A DNA stretch of 49,556 bases from Bacteroides_E sp964583185 (GCA_964583185.1 CAZOVL010000009.1:1-49556), one strand, 5' to 3'. Positions 16,365 to 25,228 are shown, numbered from the stretch's first letter. Numbers and translations: made by a program. The notes: a model not told the origin generated them from the letters alone.

Positions 16365-18608
16365 ATGAGAAATTTAATAATTGGATTATTGTGTCTATTG
16401 ATAGGAGGAGTATACTCTTGCACTAGTAATCCTGTAGTAATTGAAGACCAAAATTTAACACAGTATGTTGATCCCTATATTGGCACAGGAGAACACGGTC
16501 ATGTTTTCTTAGGAGCCAATGTCCCTTTTGGATTAGTCCAATTAGGAGCAACCAATATCTCTGAAGGATGGGATTGGGTTTCAGGATATCATATTTCTGA
16601 CTCTACAATTTGGGCTTTTACACATATGCATTTAAGTGGAACAGGTATTGGCGATTTATTAGATATCGGTTTTATGCCGGTTGTTGGTAATGTTAAGCTA
16701 GGAAAAGGTGTTCCTGAAGACTCCGAGTCGGGTATGTACTCTCTTTTTACTCGAGATAAAGAAACAGCCAGACCTGGTTACTATTCAGTTCATTTAGATC
16801 GCTATGATATTGATGTTGAACTTACCGCAACTGAACGTGTAGGTTTCCATAAATATGTTTTCCCAAAGACTGAAGAGGCAAAAGTTATTATTGACCTGAA
16901 GACTAAGTTGAATTGGGATGATCCCGAAGAGACTTATTTAATCTGTGAAAATGATACTACTGTTTCCGGTTATAGATACTCTAAAGGCTGGGCAGACAAT
17001 CAGAAAATATTTTTTACAGCTGTCTTCTCAAAACCTATGACAGACTTTTTGCTTTCTGAAAGCGATGAAAATGTACAGTCATTGAAAGAGTTAAAAGCCA
17101 AGGGCGTATATGGTCAAGCATTGTTTCAAATGGAAGATAAAGAAGAGTTATATGTGAAAGTGGCTCTTTCTCCTACCAGTATTGAAAATGCTAAACTAAA
17201 TATGGATACAGAACTTCCTTTATGGGATTTTAATCAAACTATTGCTAATGCTGACAACTTATGGAATGAAGAGTTGAATAAAATTCAAATCACAACTAGT
17301 GATGAATCAATTAAACGTATATTTTATACCGGACTTTATCACACTATGATAGCTCCGTCTCTTTTCTGTGATGTGAATGGAGATTATTACGGTGCGGATA
17401 ATGAAATGCATAAAGGAGAAGGATTTGTTAATTATACCACTTTTTCACTTTGGGATACCTATCGTGCGGCACATCCTTTAATGACTATTATACATCCTGA
17501 GAAAATGGGAGATATGATAAATACCATGTTGACTATTTATAAACAACAAGGTAGACTACCTGTATGGCATTTAGTGGGATGTGAAACCGATTGTATGGTA
17601 GGTAATTCCGGTGTGCCTGTTGTTGCTGATGCAATTCTAAAAGGCTATACGGGTTTTGATAAAAAACTGGCTTATGAGGCAATGAAGGCATCTATGATGG
17701 GAGATGAAAGAGGACTTGATTCTTATAAAGAATATAAATATATTCCTTATGAAAAACATGATGAAGCTTTGTCTTATGCAATGGAGTACGCCATTGACGA
17801 TTGGGCATTAGCTCAAGTGGCTAAAGAGATGGGTGAAACAGAGGACTATGAATATTTCTTAGATCGCAGTAAAACGTACAAATATTATTTTGATAAATCA
17901 ACCGGTTTTGTACGTGGTTTGGATGCTAAAGGAGAATTTAGATCTGATTTTGATCCATTCAAGTCGGTTCATAGAGCTAATGATTATACAGAGGGTAATG
18001 CTTGGCAATATACTTGGTTAGTGCCACACGATATAGCCGGATTAGCTGAGACTTTTGGTGGCAAAGATAAATTCATAGAGAAACTAGATTCACTTTTCAT
18101 TGTTGAAGGTGATTTAGGTGAAGATGCTTCTCCCGATATTAGTGGTTTAATTGGTCAATATGCACATGGAAATGAACCAAGTCATCACGTGCTTTATATG
18201 TATCCTTTTGTAGGGCAACCATGGAAAACTGCTGAGAAAGTTAGAGAAACTCTTTATACCTTATATCATGATACACCGGAAGGTATTTCTGGAAATGAAG
18301 ATGTTGGACAAATGTCTGCATGGTATATTCTCTCTGCATTAGGTATGTATCAAGTAGAACCAGCTGGAGGAAAGTATGTTTTTGGTAGTCCTATTATAGA
18401 TGAAGCAGTTATTAAAGTAAAAGATAATAAAACGTTTACTATTAAAGCACTGAACAACAGTAAAGAAAACATATATATTCAAGGAGTAAAACTGAATGGA
18501 CAAGATTATAAGGAATATTTCATTCCATTTGAGGATATTGCCAATGGAGGTGTTTTAGAGTTTACTATGGGGAATACTCCATCGGAAACTTGGGGTATTG
18601 TTGAGTAA
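16365..18608 (+). CDS. GH92 alpha-mannosidase (lipoprotein)
   Basis: A 747-residue GH92 enzyme with lipobox Cys19 (VYSC). The residues after the Cys (TSNPVV) are not acidic, which suggests a periplasm-facing lipoprotein. Family motifs are YVDPYIGTGEHGHVFLGANV at the start of the mature protein, YTEGNAWQYTW (Glu543, proton donor), YAHGNEPSHH (Glu604) and GNEDVGQMSAWY (Asp646). The GNEP loop is, from memory, associated with alpha-1,2 activity in GH92, so this may be the alpha-1,2-mannosidase of the pair; that is an inference. It is the last gene of PUL 1 and is followed by a strong terminator. Confidence 0.92.
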   Translation: MRNLIIGLLCLLIGGVYSCTSNPVVIEDQNLTQYVDPYIGTGEHGHVFLGANVPFGLVQLGATNISEGWDWVSGYHISDSTIWAFTHMHLSGTGIGDLLDIGFMPVVGNVKLGKGVPEDSESGMYSLFTRDKETARPGYYSVHLDRYDIDVELTATERVGFHKYVFPKTEEAKVIIDLKTKLNWDDPEETYLICENDTTVSGYRYSKGWADNQKIFFTAVFSKPMTDFLLSESDENVQSLKELKAKGVYGQALFQMEDKEELYVKVALSPTSIENAKLNMDTELPLWDFNQTIANADNLWNEELNKIQITTSDESIKRIFYTGLYHTMIAPSLFCDVNGDYYGADNEMHKGEGFVNYTTFSLWDTYRAAHPLMTIIHPEKMGDMINTMLTIYKQQGRLPVWHLVGCETDCMVGNSGVPVVADAILKGYTGFDKKLAYEAMKASMMGDERGLDSYKEYKYIPYEKHDEALSYAMEYAIDDWALAQVAKEMGETEDYEYFLDRSKTYKYYFDKSTGFVRGLDAKGEFRSDFDPFKSVHRANDYTEGNAWQYTWLVPHDIAGLAETFGGKDKFIEKLDSLFIVEGDLGEDASPDISGLIGQYAHGNEPSHHVLYMYPFVGQPWKTAEKVRETLYTLYHDTPEGISGNEDVGQMSAWYILSALGMYQVEPAGGKYVFGSPIIDEAVIKVKDNKTFTIKALNNSKENIYIQGVKLNGQDYKEYFIPFEDIANGGVLEFTMGNTPSETWGIVE

Positions 18609-18659
18609 AGGCCTAAAGTTCTGAGGGAAAACAGACATAAATTTTCTAATAGATCTTAA

Positions 18660-18703
18660 ACTAAGGGTTGAACATTAACAAGTGTTCAACCCTTAGTGTT
18701 TTT
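18660..18703 (+). terminator. Rho-independent terminator ending PUL 1
   Basis: Perfect 15-bp arms (ACTAAGGGTTGAACA at 18660-18674, complement at 18683-18697) with an 8-nt loop, then GTGTTTTT. It lies 51 bp after the second GH92 gene. Its T run touches the left end of the 188-bp inverted-repeat element. Confidence 0.9.
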
Positions 18704-18889
18704 AACCCAAATCGGTCGTTAGGATTTATATTTTCGTGGTTGCGTTTATACCTACCTAATATTCTGTGTGATACAAGTAGCCTTCTCTAATGATCGTCAT
18801 TAGAGAATACCATTTTAAAATAGTTGAAAACTAGTAATTTATAAGATTGATTAAGGCTAGAGAATCTCTAATGACCAATTGGGGCTTAA
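18702..18889 (+). mobile_element. MITE-like 188-bp element, copy 1
   Basis: The left end begins TTAACCCAAATCGGTCGTTA; the right end is its imperfect inverted repeat (CTAATGACCAATTGGGGCTT, then AA). An inner perfect palindrome (TTCTCTAATGA-TCG-TCATTAGAGAA, 18783-18807) sits near the middle. A second copy of identical length lies on the opposite strand at 35137-35324. No coding sequence is present. Terminal inverted repeats, fixed length and two dispersed copies suggest a miniature transposable element, but no partner transposase is visible and I see no clear target duplication apart from TTAA at both ends. Confidence 0.65.
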
Positions 18890-19110
18890 AGGAATAAGTG
18901 TTCTTAATAGAACCTAACAATGTTTGTATTTAGCTTTAGTTTCAAATTTGATCTTGAAATGCTCATTTATAGCAGATTTATTACAGTGTATTCTTTTAGG
19001 TTTCTTTTTCTTTAAATTCAGAGATGTTTGTAGATAAAGTTTCCTGTTTGGATTTCTAAATAGGAAGTGATCATAGAGGCTCTAAACAATGATTTTTCTT
19101 GCCGTTGGTC

Positions 19111-19187
19111 GGTCTAGGAGAAACACCCCTTCGGTCTAGGACCGAGCACCCTTCAGTCCTAGACCGACGAGTGTTAGGTCTAGGACC
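19111..19187. repeat. Tandem array A of a 22-bp palindromic repeat (4 units)
   Basis: The 11-bp cores start at 19111, 19133, 19155 and 19177, exactly 22 bp apart. Cores are GGTCTAGGAGA, GGTCTAGGACC, AGTCCTAGACC and GGTCTAGGACC, so the third is inverted relative to the others. Each full core is an inverted repeat (GGTC-TAG-GACC). The first two 11-bp spacers are related (AACACCCCTTC, GAGCACCCTTC), while the third (GACGAGTGTTA) differs. The same unit occurs at 33693-33770 and, decayed, at 45790-45846. The period is not a multiple of three, so it is not protein-coding. Confidence 0.8.
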
Positions 19188-19531
19188 TTAGTTTAATCCC
19201 TTCCTTTGTCCCTTTCTTTATCTATTTCAGTGTAGTTTCTTTTTTTCTAATCAAGGCTTTATTTTATTTGTGGAGAAAGTATAGACTCCGAATATGCTGA
19301 AGTAAAATAGTGAAGTTTACCTTGGAAGAAGTCAAGGGTATGAAGTTCTGAAAGAGTATTAATGTTGAATGAAAAGGTGTTTTATTTTAATCTAAAAATG
19401 ATTCTCTAATAAAAAGGAGTCAGTTGGAATATAAGGAATACTAAAAGCGATGTTTTACTTATAGAATTTATAAGATTTCCCATAATTTTTTTTAATTTGT
19501 TTGTTTTTTATGTAGTAAGCAAATGTTTTTG

Positions 19532-19539
19532 TAAATTTG
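19532..19539 (+). promoter_or_regulatory. Promoter -7 box of ileS
   Basis: TAAATTTG followed by CACC is an exact match to the Bacteroides -7 element and its frequent downstream GCA context. It lies 78 bp before the ileS ATG. No clearly spaced -33 TTTG is seen (nearest TTTG at 19500-19503). Confidence 0.55.
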
Positions 19540-19617
19540 CACCTTAAATTATTTAGTTAGAATTTTGGTGGTTTCTCAGGTATAATTTCTTGAGTAATAC
19601 GATAAAAAATAAAGAAA

Positions 19618-22600
19618 ATGAGTGAAAAGTTTAACGAGTATAATCAACTCAACCTATCGGATGTAAACAAAAAAATACTGAAAAGATGGGATGAGCTTGA
19701 TGTCTTTACAAAAAGCACAACACAACGTGAAGGTTGTCCTTCATTTGTTTTTTATGAGGGACCTCCCTCAGCTAATGGTATGCCGGGTATTCACCACGTG
19801 ATGGCTCGTGCTATTAAAGATGTTTTTTGTCGTTATAAAACTATGAAGGGTTTTCAAGTAATGCGTAAAGCCGGATGGGATACACACGGACTTCCTGTGG
19901 AGTTAGGTGTTGAAAAAGAATTGGGCATTACAAAGGAAGATATTGGAAAAACCATTTCAGTTGCTGATTATAATGCTGCTTGTCGTAAAGCTGTAATGAA
20001 ATACACCAAAGAGTGGGAAGATTTAACGCATAAGATAGGGTATTGGGTCGATATGACCGATCCATACATCACTTATGATAATCGATACATTGAAACACTT
20101 TGGTGGTTGTTAAAACAGTTTTATCAAAAAGGATACTTATACAAAGGCTATACTATACAACCTTATTCTCCAGCTGCAGGTACAGGCTTAAGCTCACACG
20201 AGTTGAATCAACCCGGTTCATATCGTGATGTTCAAGATACTACTGTAATTGCACAGTTTAAGATAAAAACACCTAAGGAAGAAATGACAGAGTGGGGGGA
20301 AGCTTTCTTTTTAGCTTGGACCACAACACCTTGGACATTACCTTCTAATACTGCTCTTTGTGTTGGACCGAATATTGATTATGTAGTAGTTAAAACATAT
20401 AACACTTATACCGAAAAACCAATCACTGTTGTATTGGCTGAAGCTTTACTAGATAGTCTTTTTCATCCAAAAGCAAAAGGATTGTCGCTGGATGCATATG
20501 AAAAAGGAAGTCAGATAGTACCCTATGAAGTTATAAAAAAATACAAAGGTACTGATTTTGTTGGTATGGAGTATGAACAACTTATACCTTGGGTGAATCC
20601 CGGAGAAGGTGCTTTCAGAGTGATTGATGGTGACTTCGTTTCCACTGAAGATGGTACAGGTATTGTTCATATTGCACCTACTTTTGGTGCGGACGATGCT
20701 AAGGTGGCTAAAGATGCAGGTGTACCTCCATTACAATTGATTGATCTTAATGGAGAGTTACGTCCAATGGTTGATTTAACAGGAAAGTTATATCCGATAG
20801 ATCAATTGGATACAGAGTTCGTTAAAGAACGAGTTAATGTTGATTTATATAAAGAATATGCAGGTCGTTTCGTGAAGAACGAATACGATGATAGTTTGAC
20901 CAGCAAAGATGAAACGCTCGATTTATCATTAAGCTTAATGTTGAAAATGAATAATCAGGCTTTCAAAATTGAGAAGCAAACACATAGTTATCCTCATTGT
21001 TGGCGCACTGATAAACCCATTCTGTATTATCCTTTAGATAGTTGGTTTGTCCGTTCAACTGCTTGTAAAGAGGATATGATGCGATTGAACACTGAGATAC
21101 AGTGGAAACCAACATCAACGGGTACCGGTCGTTTTGGTAAATGGCTGGAAAATTTAAACGATTGGAACTTAAGTCGTTCTCGTTATTGGGGAACTCCTCT
21201 TCCAATTTGGAGAACAGAAGATAAGAAAGAAGAACTATGTATTGAATCTGTTGAAGATTTATATAATCAAATAGAGAAATCGGTTGAAGCAGGATTGATG
21301 GAAGAAAATCCATTAAAGAAAAATGGATTTACTCCGGGTGATTACAGTACAGAAAACTACGAAAAGATTGATTTGCATCGTCCTTTTGTTGATGATATCA
21401 TTTTAGTTGCTGAGAGTGGAAAACCCATGGTACGTGAGGCTGATCTGATAGATGTTTGGTTTGACTCAGGTGCAATGCCTTATGCTCAGATACATTATCC
21501 TTTTGAAAATAAAGAAAAGCTAGATAGTGGTGCAGTTTACCCTGCCGATTTTATTGCTGAAGGGGTAGACCAAACCAGAGGTTGGTTCTTTACTTTACAT
21601 GCCATTGCGACTATGATTTTTGATAGTAAAGCATTCAAAGCTGTGATTTCCAATGGACTGGTTTTGGATAAAAATGGCAATAAAATGTCTAAGCGTTGGG
21701 GAAATGCGGTTGATCCATTTGAAACCATTGAAACTTATGGGTCAGATTTAGTTCGTTGGTATATGATTACTAATTCTGCACCTTGGGATAATCTGAAATT
21801 TGACCTAGAAGGAGTGGATGAAGTTAGAAGACGTTTCTTTGGTACATTATATAATACCTATTCATTTTTTGTGCTTTATGCAAATGTAGATGAGTTTGAT
21901 TATAGTCAAGAAGAAATCGCTATAAACGATCGACCGGAAATTGATCGTTGGATTCTGTCTTTATTAAATACATTAATAAAAGAGGTAGATGTTTGTTTAA
22001 ACGATTATGAACCTACTCGTGCAGGGCGTTTAATATCAGATTTTGTTAATGATCATTTATCAAACTGGTATGTCCGATTAAACAGAAAGCGTTTCTGGGG
22101 TGGTGGATTTACCCAAGATAAACTATCGGCTTATCAAACTTTATATACTTGCTTGGAGACTATTGCCAAGTTAATGGCACCTATTGCTCCATTCTATGCA
22201 GATCAACTTTATTTGGATTTGAATAGTGTAACCAAGAGAGATTCAGAAGAGTCGGTTCATTTAGCTCTATTCCCCAAAGTGAATGAAGAGATAATAGATA
22301 AAGACTTAGAAGCTCGTATGTTATTGGCTCAACAAGTGAGTTCTATGGTATTGGCTCTTCGTAGAAAAGTAAATATTAAAGTTCGACAACCATTACAACG
22401 TATAATGATTCCTGTGTTAAATGAGGAACAAAAGCGTAGAATAGAGGCTGTAAAAAGCTTAATTCTAAGTGAGGTTAATGTTAAGGAGATGGAGTTTGTT
22501 GATGATGCATCGGGTATTTTGGTAAAACGAGTGAAAGCAGACTTTAAAAAGCTAGGGCCTAAATTTGGTAAACAAATGAAAGAAGTTGCTCAAGCTGTTG

Positions 22601-23043
22601 CTACTATGGATCAGAAGACAATTGTCGAGTTAGAAGAAAAAGGAGTTGTTACTCTTTTATTACCTTCAGGAGAAGCTGAAATATCTGTAAATGAAGTAGA
22701 TGTTTTTAGTGAAGACATTCCCGGCTGGTTAGTAGCTAATGAGGGAAAAGTTACTGTAGCTCTTGATGTTACACTTACTGATGACTTAAAGAAAGAAGGT
22801 ATTGCACGTGAACTTGTAAATAGAATACAAAACTTGAGAAAATCCAGTGGATTTGAAATAACAGACCAAATTAAAATAATTATATCTAAAAACGAAGAAA
22901 CGGATGAGGCTATTCAAGAATATAATGAGTATATTCGTAGCCAAGTGCTAGGTACGTCTTTAGAACTAGCTGTAGAAGTAGACAGCGGAGAAAGAGTTGA
23001 TTTTGATGACTTCTTTTTGGATGTTTACATAGAGAAAATATAA
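19618..23043 (+). CDS. ileS: Isoleucyl-tRNA synthetase (eukaryote-like form)
   Basis: A 1141-residue class I aminoacyl-tRNA synthetase that charges tRNA-Ile in the cytoplasm. The ATP-binding signature is YEGPPSANGMPGIHHVMARA (an HxxH variant of HIGH, about residues 44-63). The editing domain contains TTPWTLPSNTALCVG, and the second signature is KMSKRWGN (about 690). The long C-terminal part (after about 930) lacks the zinc-binding Cys cluster of the E. coli type. This fits the second, eukaryote-like IleRS type common in Bacteroidetes, which is usually less sensitive to mupirocin. It heads a likely operon: the DksA-like gene follows after 25 bp. Length is normal for the group. Confidence 0.97.
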   Translation: MSEKFNEYNQLNLSDVNKKILKRWDELDVFTKSTTQREGCPSFVFYEGPPSANGMPGIHHVMARAIKDVFCRYKTMKGFQVMRKAGWDTHGLPVELGVEKELGITKEDIGKTISVADYNAACRKAVMKYTKEWEDLTHKIGYWVDMTDPYITYDNRYIETLWWLLKQFYQKGYLYKGYTIQPYSPAAGTGLSSHELNQPGSYRDVQDTTVIAQFKIKTPKEEMTEWGEAFFLAWTTTPWTLPSNTALCVGPNIDYVVVKTYNTYTEKPITVVLAEALLDSLFHPKAKGLSLDAYEKGSQIVPYEVIKKYKGTDFVGMEYEQLIPWVNPGEGAFRVIDGDFVSTEDGTGIVHIAPTFGADDAKVAKDAGVPPLQLIDLNGELRPMVDLTGKLYPIDQLDTEFVKERVNVDLYKEYAGRFVKNEYDDSLTSKDETLDLSLSLMLKMNNQAFKIEKQTHSYPHCWRTDKPILYYPLDSWFVRSTACKEDMMRLNTEIQWKPTSTGTGRFGKWLENLNDWNLSRSRYWGTPLPIWRTEDKKEELCIESVEDLYNQIEKSVEAGLMEENPLKKNGFTPGDYSTENYEKIDLHRPFVDDIILVAESGKPMVREADLIDVWFDSGAMPYAQIHYPFENKEKLDSGAVYPADFIAEGVDQTRGWFFTLHAIATMIFDSKAFKAVISNGLVLDKNGNKMSKRWGNAVDPFETIETYGSDLVRWYMITNSAPWDNLKFDLEGVDEVRRRFFGTLYNTYSFFVLYANVDEFDYSQEEIAINDRPEIDRWILSLLNTLIKEVDVCLNDYEPTRAGRLISDFVNDHLSNWYVRLNRKRFWGGGFTQDKLSAYQTLYTCLETIAKLMAPIAPFYADQLYLDLNSVTKRDSEESVHLALFPKVNEEIIDKDLEARMLLAQQVSSMVLALRRKVNIKVRQPLQRIMIPVLNEEQKRRIEAVKSLILSEVNVKEMEFVDDASGILVKRVKADFKKLGPKFGKQMKEVAQAVATMDQKTIVELEEKGVVTLLLPSGEAEISVNEVDVFSEDIPGWLVANEGKVTVALDVTLTDDLKKEGIARELVNRIQNLRKSSGFEITDQIKIIISKNEETDEAIQEYNEYIRSQVLGTSLELAVEVDSGERVDFDDFFLDVYIEKI

Positions 23044-23068
23044 TGTTAATTATTAAATAAGAAATACT

Positions 23069-23446
23069 ATGGCAAAAAAGACAAGATATTCCGATGCTGA
23101 ATTAGAAGAATTTCGCGAAATTATTATTGAGAAATTAGATTTAGCAAAAAGAGACTATAAATTGTTGAATGATAGTCTGTTGGGATTAGATAATAATTCA
23201 ACAGATGATACTTCTCCTACTTATAAAATAATTGATGAGGGAGCTAGTGCACTTTCTAAGGAAGAAACACAACGTTTGGCTCAACGCCAATTAAAGTTTA
23301 TTACTAACCTGCAAGCTGCTTTGGTTCGTATTGAGAATAAAACCTACGGAATATGTAGAGAAACAGGTGATTTAATTCCGGCTGAACGTTTACGTGTGGT
23401 TCCTCATGCAACATTAAGTATTGAAGCTAAAAATAATGAAAGATAA
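23069..23446 (+). CDS. TraR/DksA-family protein with degenerate zinc finger
   Basis: A 125-residue protein. A charged coiled-coil region (about 8-85) is followed by the DksA-type C-terminal motif YGICRETGDLIPAERLRVVP-HATLSIEAK (about 96-121). The family normally has four zinc-binding Cys, but only one remains here (in GIC); the second pair region reads PHATL. Bacteroidetes members often lack these Cys, as I recall. DksA-type proteins bind the secondary channel of RNA polymerase; whether this one does is unproven. It sits 25 bp behind ileS and before lspA, a gene order I recall from other Bacteroidales. Confidence 0.85.
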   Translation: MAKKTRYSDAELEEFREIIIEKLDLAKRDYKLLNDSLLGLDNNSTDDTSPTYKIIDEGASALSKEETQRLAQRQLKFITNLQAALVRIENKTYGICRETGDLIPAERLRVVPHATLSIEAKNNER

Positions 23447-23490
23447 AATACACAATCTGTTTTCTGTGTATATTTAAAAAGATTAGATTT

Positions 23491-23546
23491 AAGGTTGAGT
23501 ATGTTTATAATCTTTAGTTGATTAAAACAGTATTCAACCTTTTTTA
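23491..23546 (+). terminator. Imperfect hairpin with T run between the dksA-like gene and lspA
   Basis: AAGGTTGAGTA at 23491-23501 pairs with TATTCAACCTT (23531-23541) with one G-T wobble. A long AT-rich loop lies between them and a T run follows. It may terminate or attenuate transcription before lspA at 23566. The stem shares the GGTTGA core with the terminators at 18660 and 29565. Confidence 0.5.
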
Positions 23547-23565
23547 TAATGATAAGAAATAAGAA

Positions 23566-24231
23566 ATGAAAAAAGGACTTACAAAAGCTCATTGGTCATT
23601 AATTATTATATTTTCAGTATTAATAATTGATCAAATCATAAAAGTGTGGGTAAAAACATCTATGTATTTACATGAAAGTATTCATATCACTGATTGGTTT
23701 TACATCTATTTTACTGAAAACAACGGGATGGCTTTTGGTATGGAGATTTTTGGAAAACTGTTTCTTACTGTTTTTCGTATAGTGGCTGTCTCAGCCATAG
23801 GATGGTATCTGTTCCGTATTGTAAAGAAAAATTTTAAGTTGGGGTATATTGTTTGTATCTCTTTAATCTTAGCCGGAGCTTTTGGTAACATTATTGATAG
23901 TGTTTTATATGGTGTTATTTTTGAAGAAAGCACCTATTCTCATATTGCTACATATAATCCGGGAAATGGATATGAGTCTCTTTTTTATGGAAAAGTAGTA
24001 GATATGTTTTATTTCCCTATAATTGACACTCATTGGGCAGATTGGATGCCCTGGGTAGGAGGGAATCGTTTTGTGTTCTTTAGTCCTATATTCAACTTTG
24101 CTGATTCTTCAATAACTTGTGGAATCATAGCTCTTTTATTGTTCTATAGAAAGTATCTAAATGAAGCTTATCATGCTGAACATTTCAATAAAAAGAAAAA
24201 TATAATAAGCGATGAAAAGTCGGAGCAATAG
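23566..24231 (+). CDS. lspA: Lipoprotein signal peptidase II
   Basis: A 221-residue inner-membrane aspartyl protease that cleaves prolipoprotein signal peptides after lipid attachment. Four membrane segments are visible. Family signatures are TENNGMAFGMEIFG (about 50-63), GAFGNIIDSVLYG (about 104-116), GKVVDMFYF with catalytic Asp146, and FNFADSSI with catalytic Asp180. It is longer than the E. coli enzyme because of the loop between 117 and 170, as usual in Bacteroidetes. Its last 20 bp overlap the start of the next lipoprotein gene, so the two are translationally coupled. The many lipoproteins in this window depend on this activity. Confidence 0.95.
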   Translation: MKKGLTKAHWSLIIIFSVLIIDQIIKVWVKTSMYLHESIHITDWFYIYFTENNGMAFGMEIFGKLFLTVFRIVAVSAIGWYLFRIVKKNFKLGYIVCISLILAGAFGNIIDSVLYGVIFEESTYSHIATYNPGNGYESLFYGKVVDMFYFPIIDTHWADWMPWVGGNRFVFFSPIFNFADSSITCGIIALLLFYRKYLNEAYHAEHFNKKKNIISDEKSEQ

Positions 24232-25228
24232 ATGTATATTATTTGTGTTTATCTTATTTTCTTTTACAGCATGCAAATTGGAAATACCTAAAGATGTATT
24301 GTCTGAAAAGAAGATGGAGGACTTTTTATATGATTATCATATAGCTAAATCTATGGGTGATGAAATTCCCTATAATGAACGCTATAAGCGAATTGTTTAT
24401 GTGGAGTCTGTTTATAAAAAACACAATATAACATCTGCAGAGTTTGATTCATCAATGGTATGGTATACTCGTAACTTAGAATCGCTTAGTCGTGTGTACG
24501 ATAAAGTAAATAAGCGTTTGGAACAAGAAAAAGAATCCATTGACTATTTGGTTTCTATCCGAGAAAATAGACCAATGACAAGCAAGTCAGGAGATAGCAT
24601 TGATGTTTGGGCTTGGCGGAACAATTATAAATTGAGTAGTTCTCCTTTGCACAATAAATTGACTTTTCTTTTACCTTCCGATTCCAATTTTTATGATAGA
24701 GATACTTTAATTTGGCAAGCCACCTATCTTTTTAAAGATATTCCGTTAAATGATTCCTTATTTTCCTTTCCTGTTATGAGCTTACAAGCAGTGTATGATA
24801 ATGATTCCACTGTTTATGCTATGAAAGAAATAAAAGAGAGTGGACATAAGCAATTATTAATTTATGCCGATACACTAGGTAAACTTAAAGAGGTAAGAGG
24901 ATCTATCTATGTTCCTTGGAATGATTCCTTATTATATGAGTATTTTGTTAGTGATGTAAAGTTAATGCGATATCATGCTCAAGACTCTTTATTAACCGAT
25001 TCTTTAATCATTGATGCAGATACATTATCTGTTGATACAATAGCATCGAAGGAAGAACCCATTGTGGCAACTGAAACCGAATTATCTACTGATGAACAAA
25101 ATGAAGAGGTCATTATCAGACGTGACCCTAGAGCTTTAAGAGAGCGAGGAACTAAAAAACCAAATGAGGATGGGGAAGAGAAAAATGATAAAAACCAATC
25201 TATTGAATTAGAGCCTGCCAATGAGTAG
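24212..25228 (+). CDS. DUF4296-domain lipoprotein
   Basis: A 338-residue lipoprotein (Cys21 in SFTAC). The N-terminal part (about 28-120) has the DUF4296 form: LSEKKMEDFLYDYHIAKSM, then ERYKRIVYVESVYKKHNITSAEFDSSMVWYTRN. The middle (about 150-265) has no known domain. The C-terminal ~75 residues are rich in Asp, Glu and Ser and look disordered. Function is unknown. The start overlaps lspA by 20 bp and the end overlaps the next gene by 8 bp, so the three form one unit. Confidence 0.85.
   Translation: MKSRSNRCILFVFILFSFTACKLEIPKDVLSEKKMEDFLYDYHIAKSMGDEIPYNERYKRIVYVESVYKKHNITSAEFDSSMVWYTRNLESLSRVYDKVNKRLEQEKESIDYLVSIRENRPMTSKSGDSIDVWAWRNNYKLSSSPLHNKLTFLLPSDSNFYDRDTLIWQATYLFKDIPLNDSLFSFPVMSLQAVYDNDSTVYAMKEIKESGHKQLLIYADTLGKLKEVRGSIYVPWNDSLLYEYFVSDVKLMRYHAQDSLLTDSLIIDADTLSVDTIASKEEPIVATETELSTDEQNEEVIIRRDPRALRERGTKKPNEDGEEKNDKNQSIELEPANE

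Larger units (their letters stand above)
18609..19617. other. 1-kb intergenic region between PUL 1 and ileS, rich in repeats
   Basis: There is no gene here. The region holds, in order, the PUL 1 terminator (18660-18703), a 188-bp inverted-repeat element (18702-18889), about 220 bp of AT-rich sequence with small hairpins (for example GTTC-TTAATA-GAAC at about 18899), a 22-bp-period palindrome array (19111-19187), and the ileS promoter box (19532-19539). Confidence 0.7.

Noticed and set aside
19111..19187. CRISPR array
   Set aside because: The repeats are short, palindromic and partly inverted, spacers are only 11 bp and partly similar to each other, and no cas genes are present.
19111..19187. 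Coding repeat protein
   Set aside because: The 22-bp period is not a multiple of three and no long frame crosses the array.
20963..21313. 116-residue minus-strand frame within ileS
   Set aside because: It is antisense to the conserved IleRS core, has no signal or domain, and is expected by chance in AT-rich DNA.
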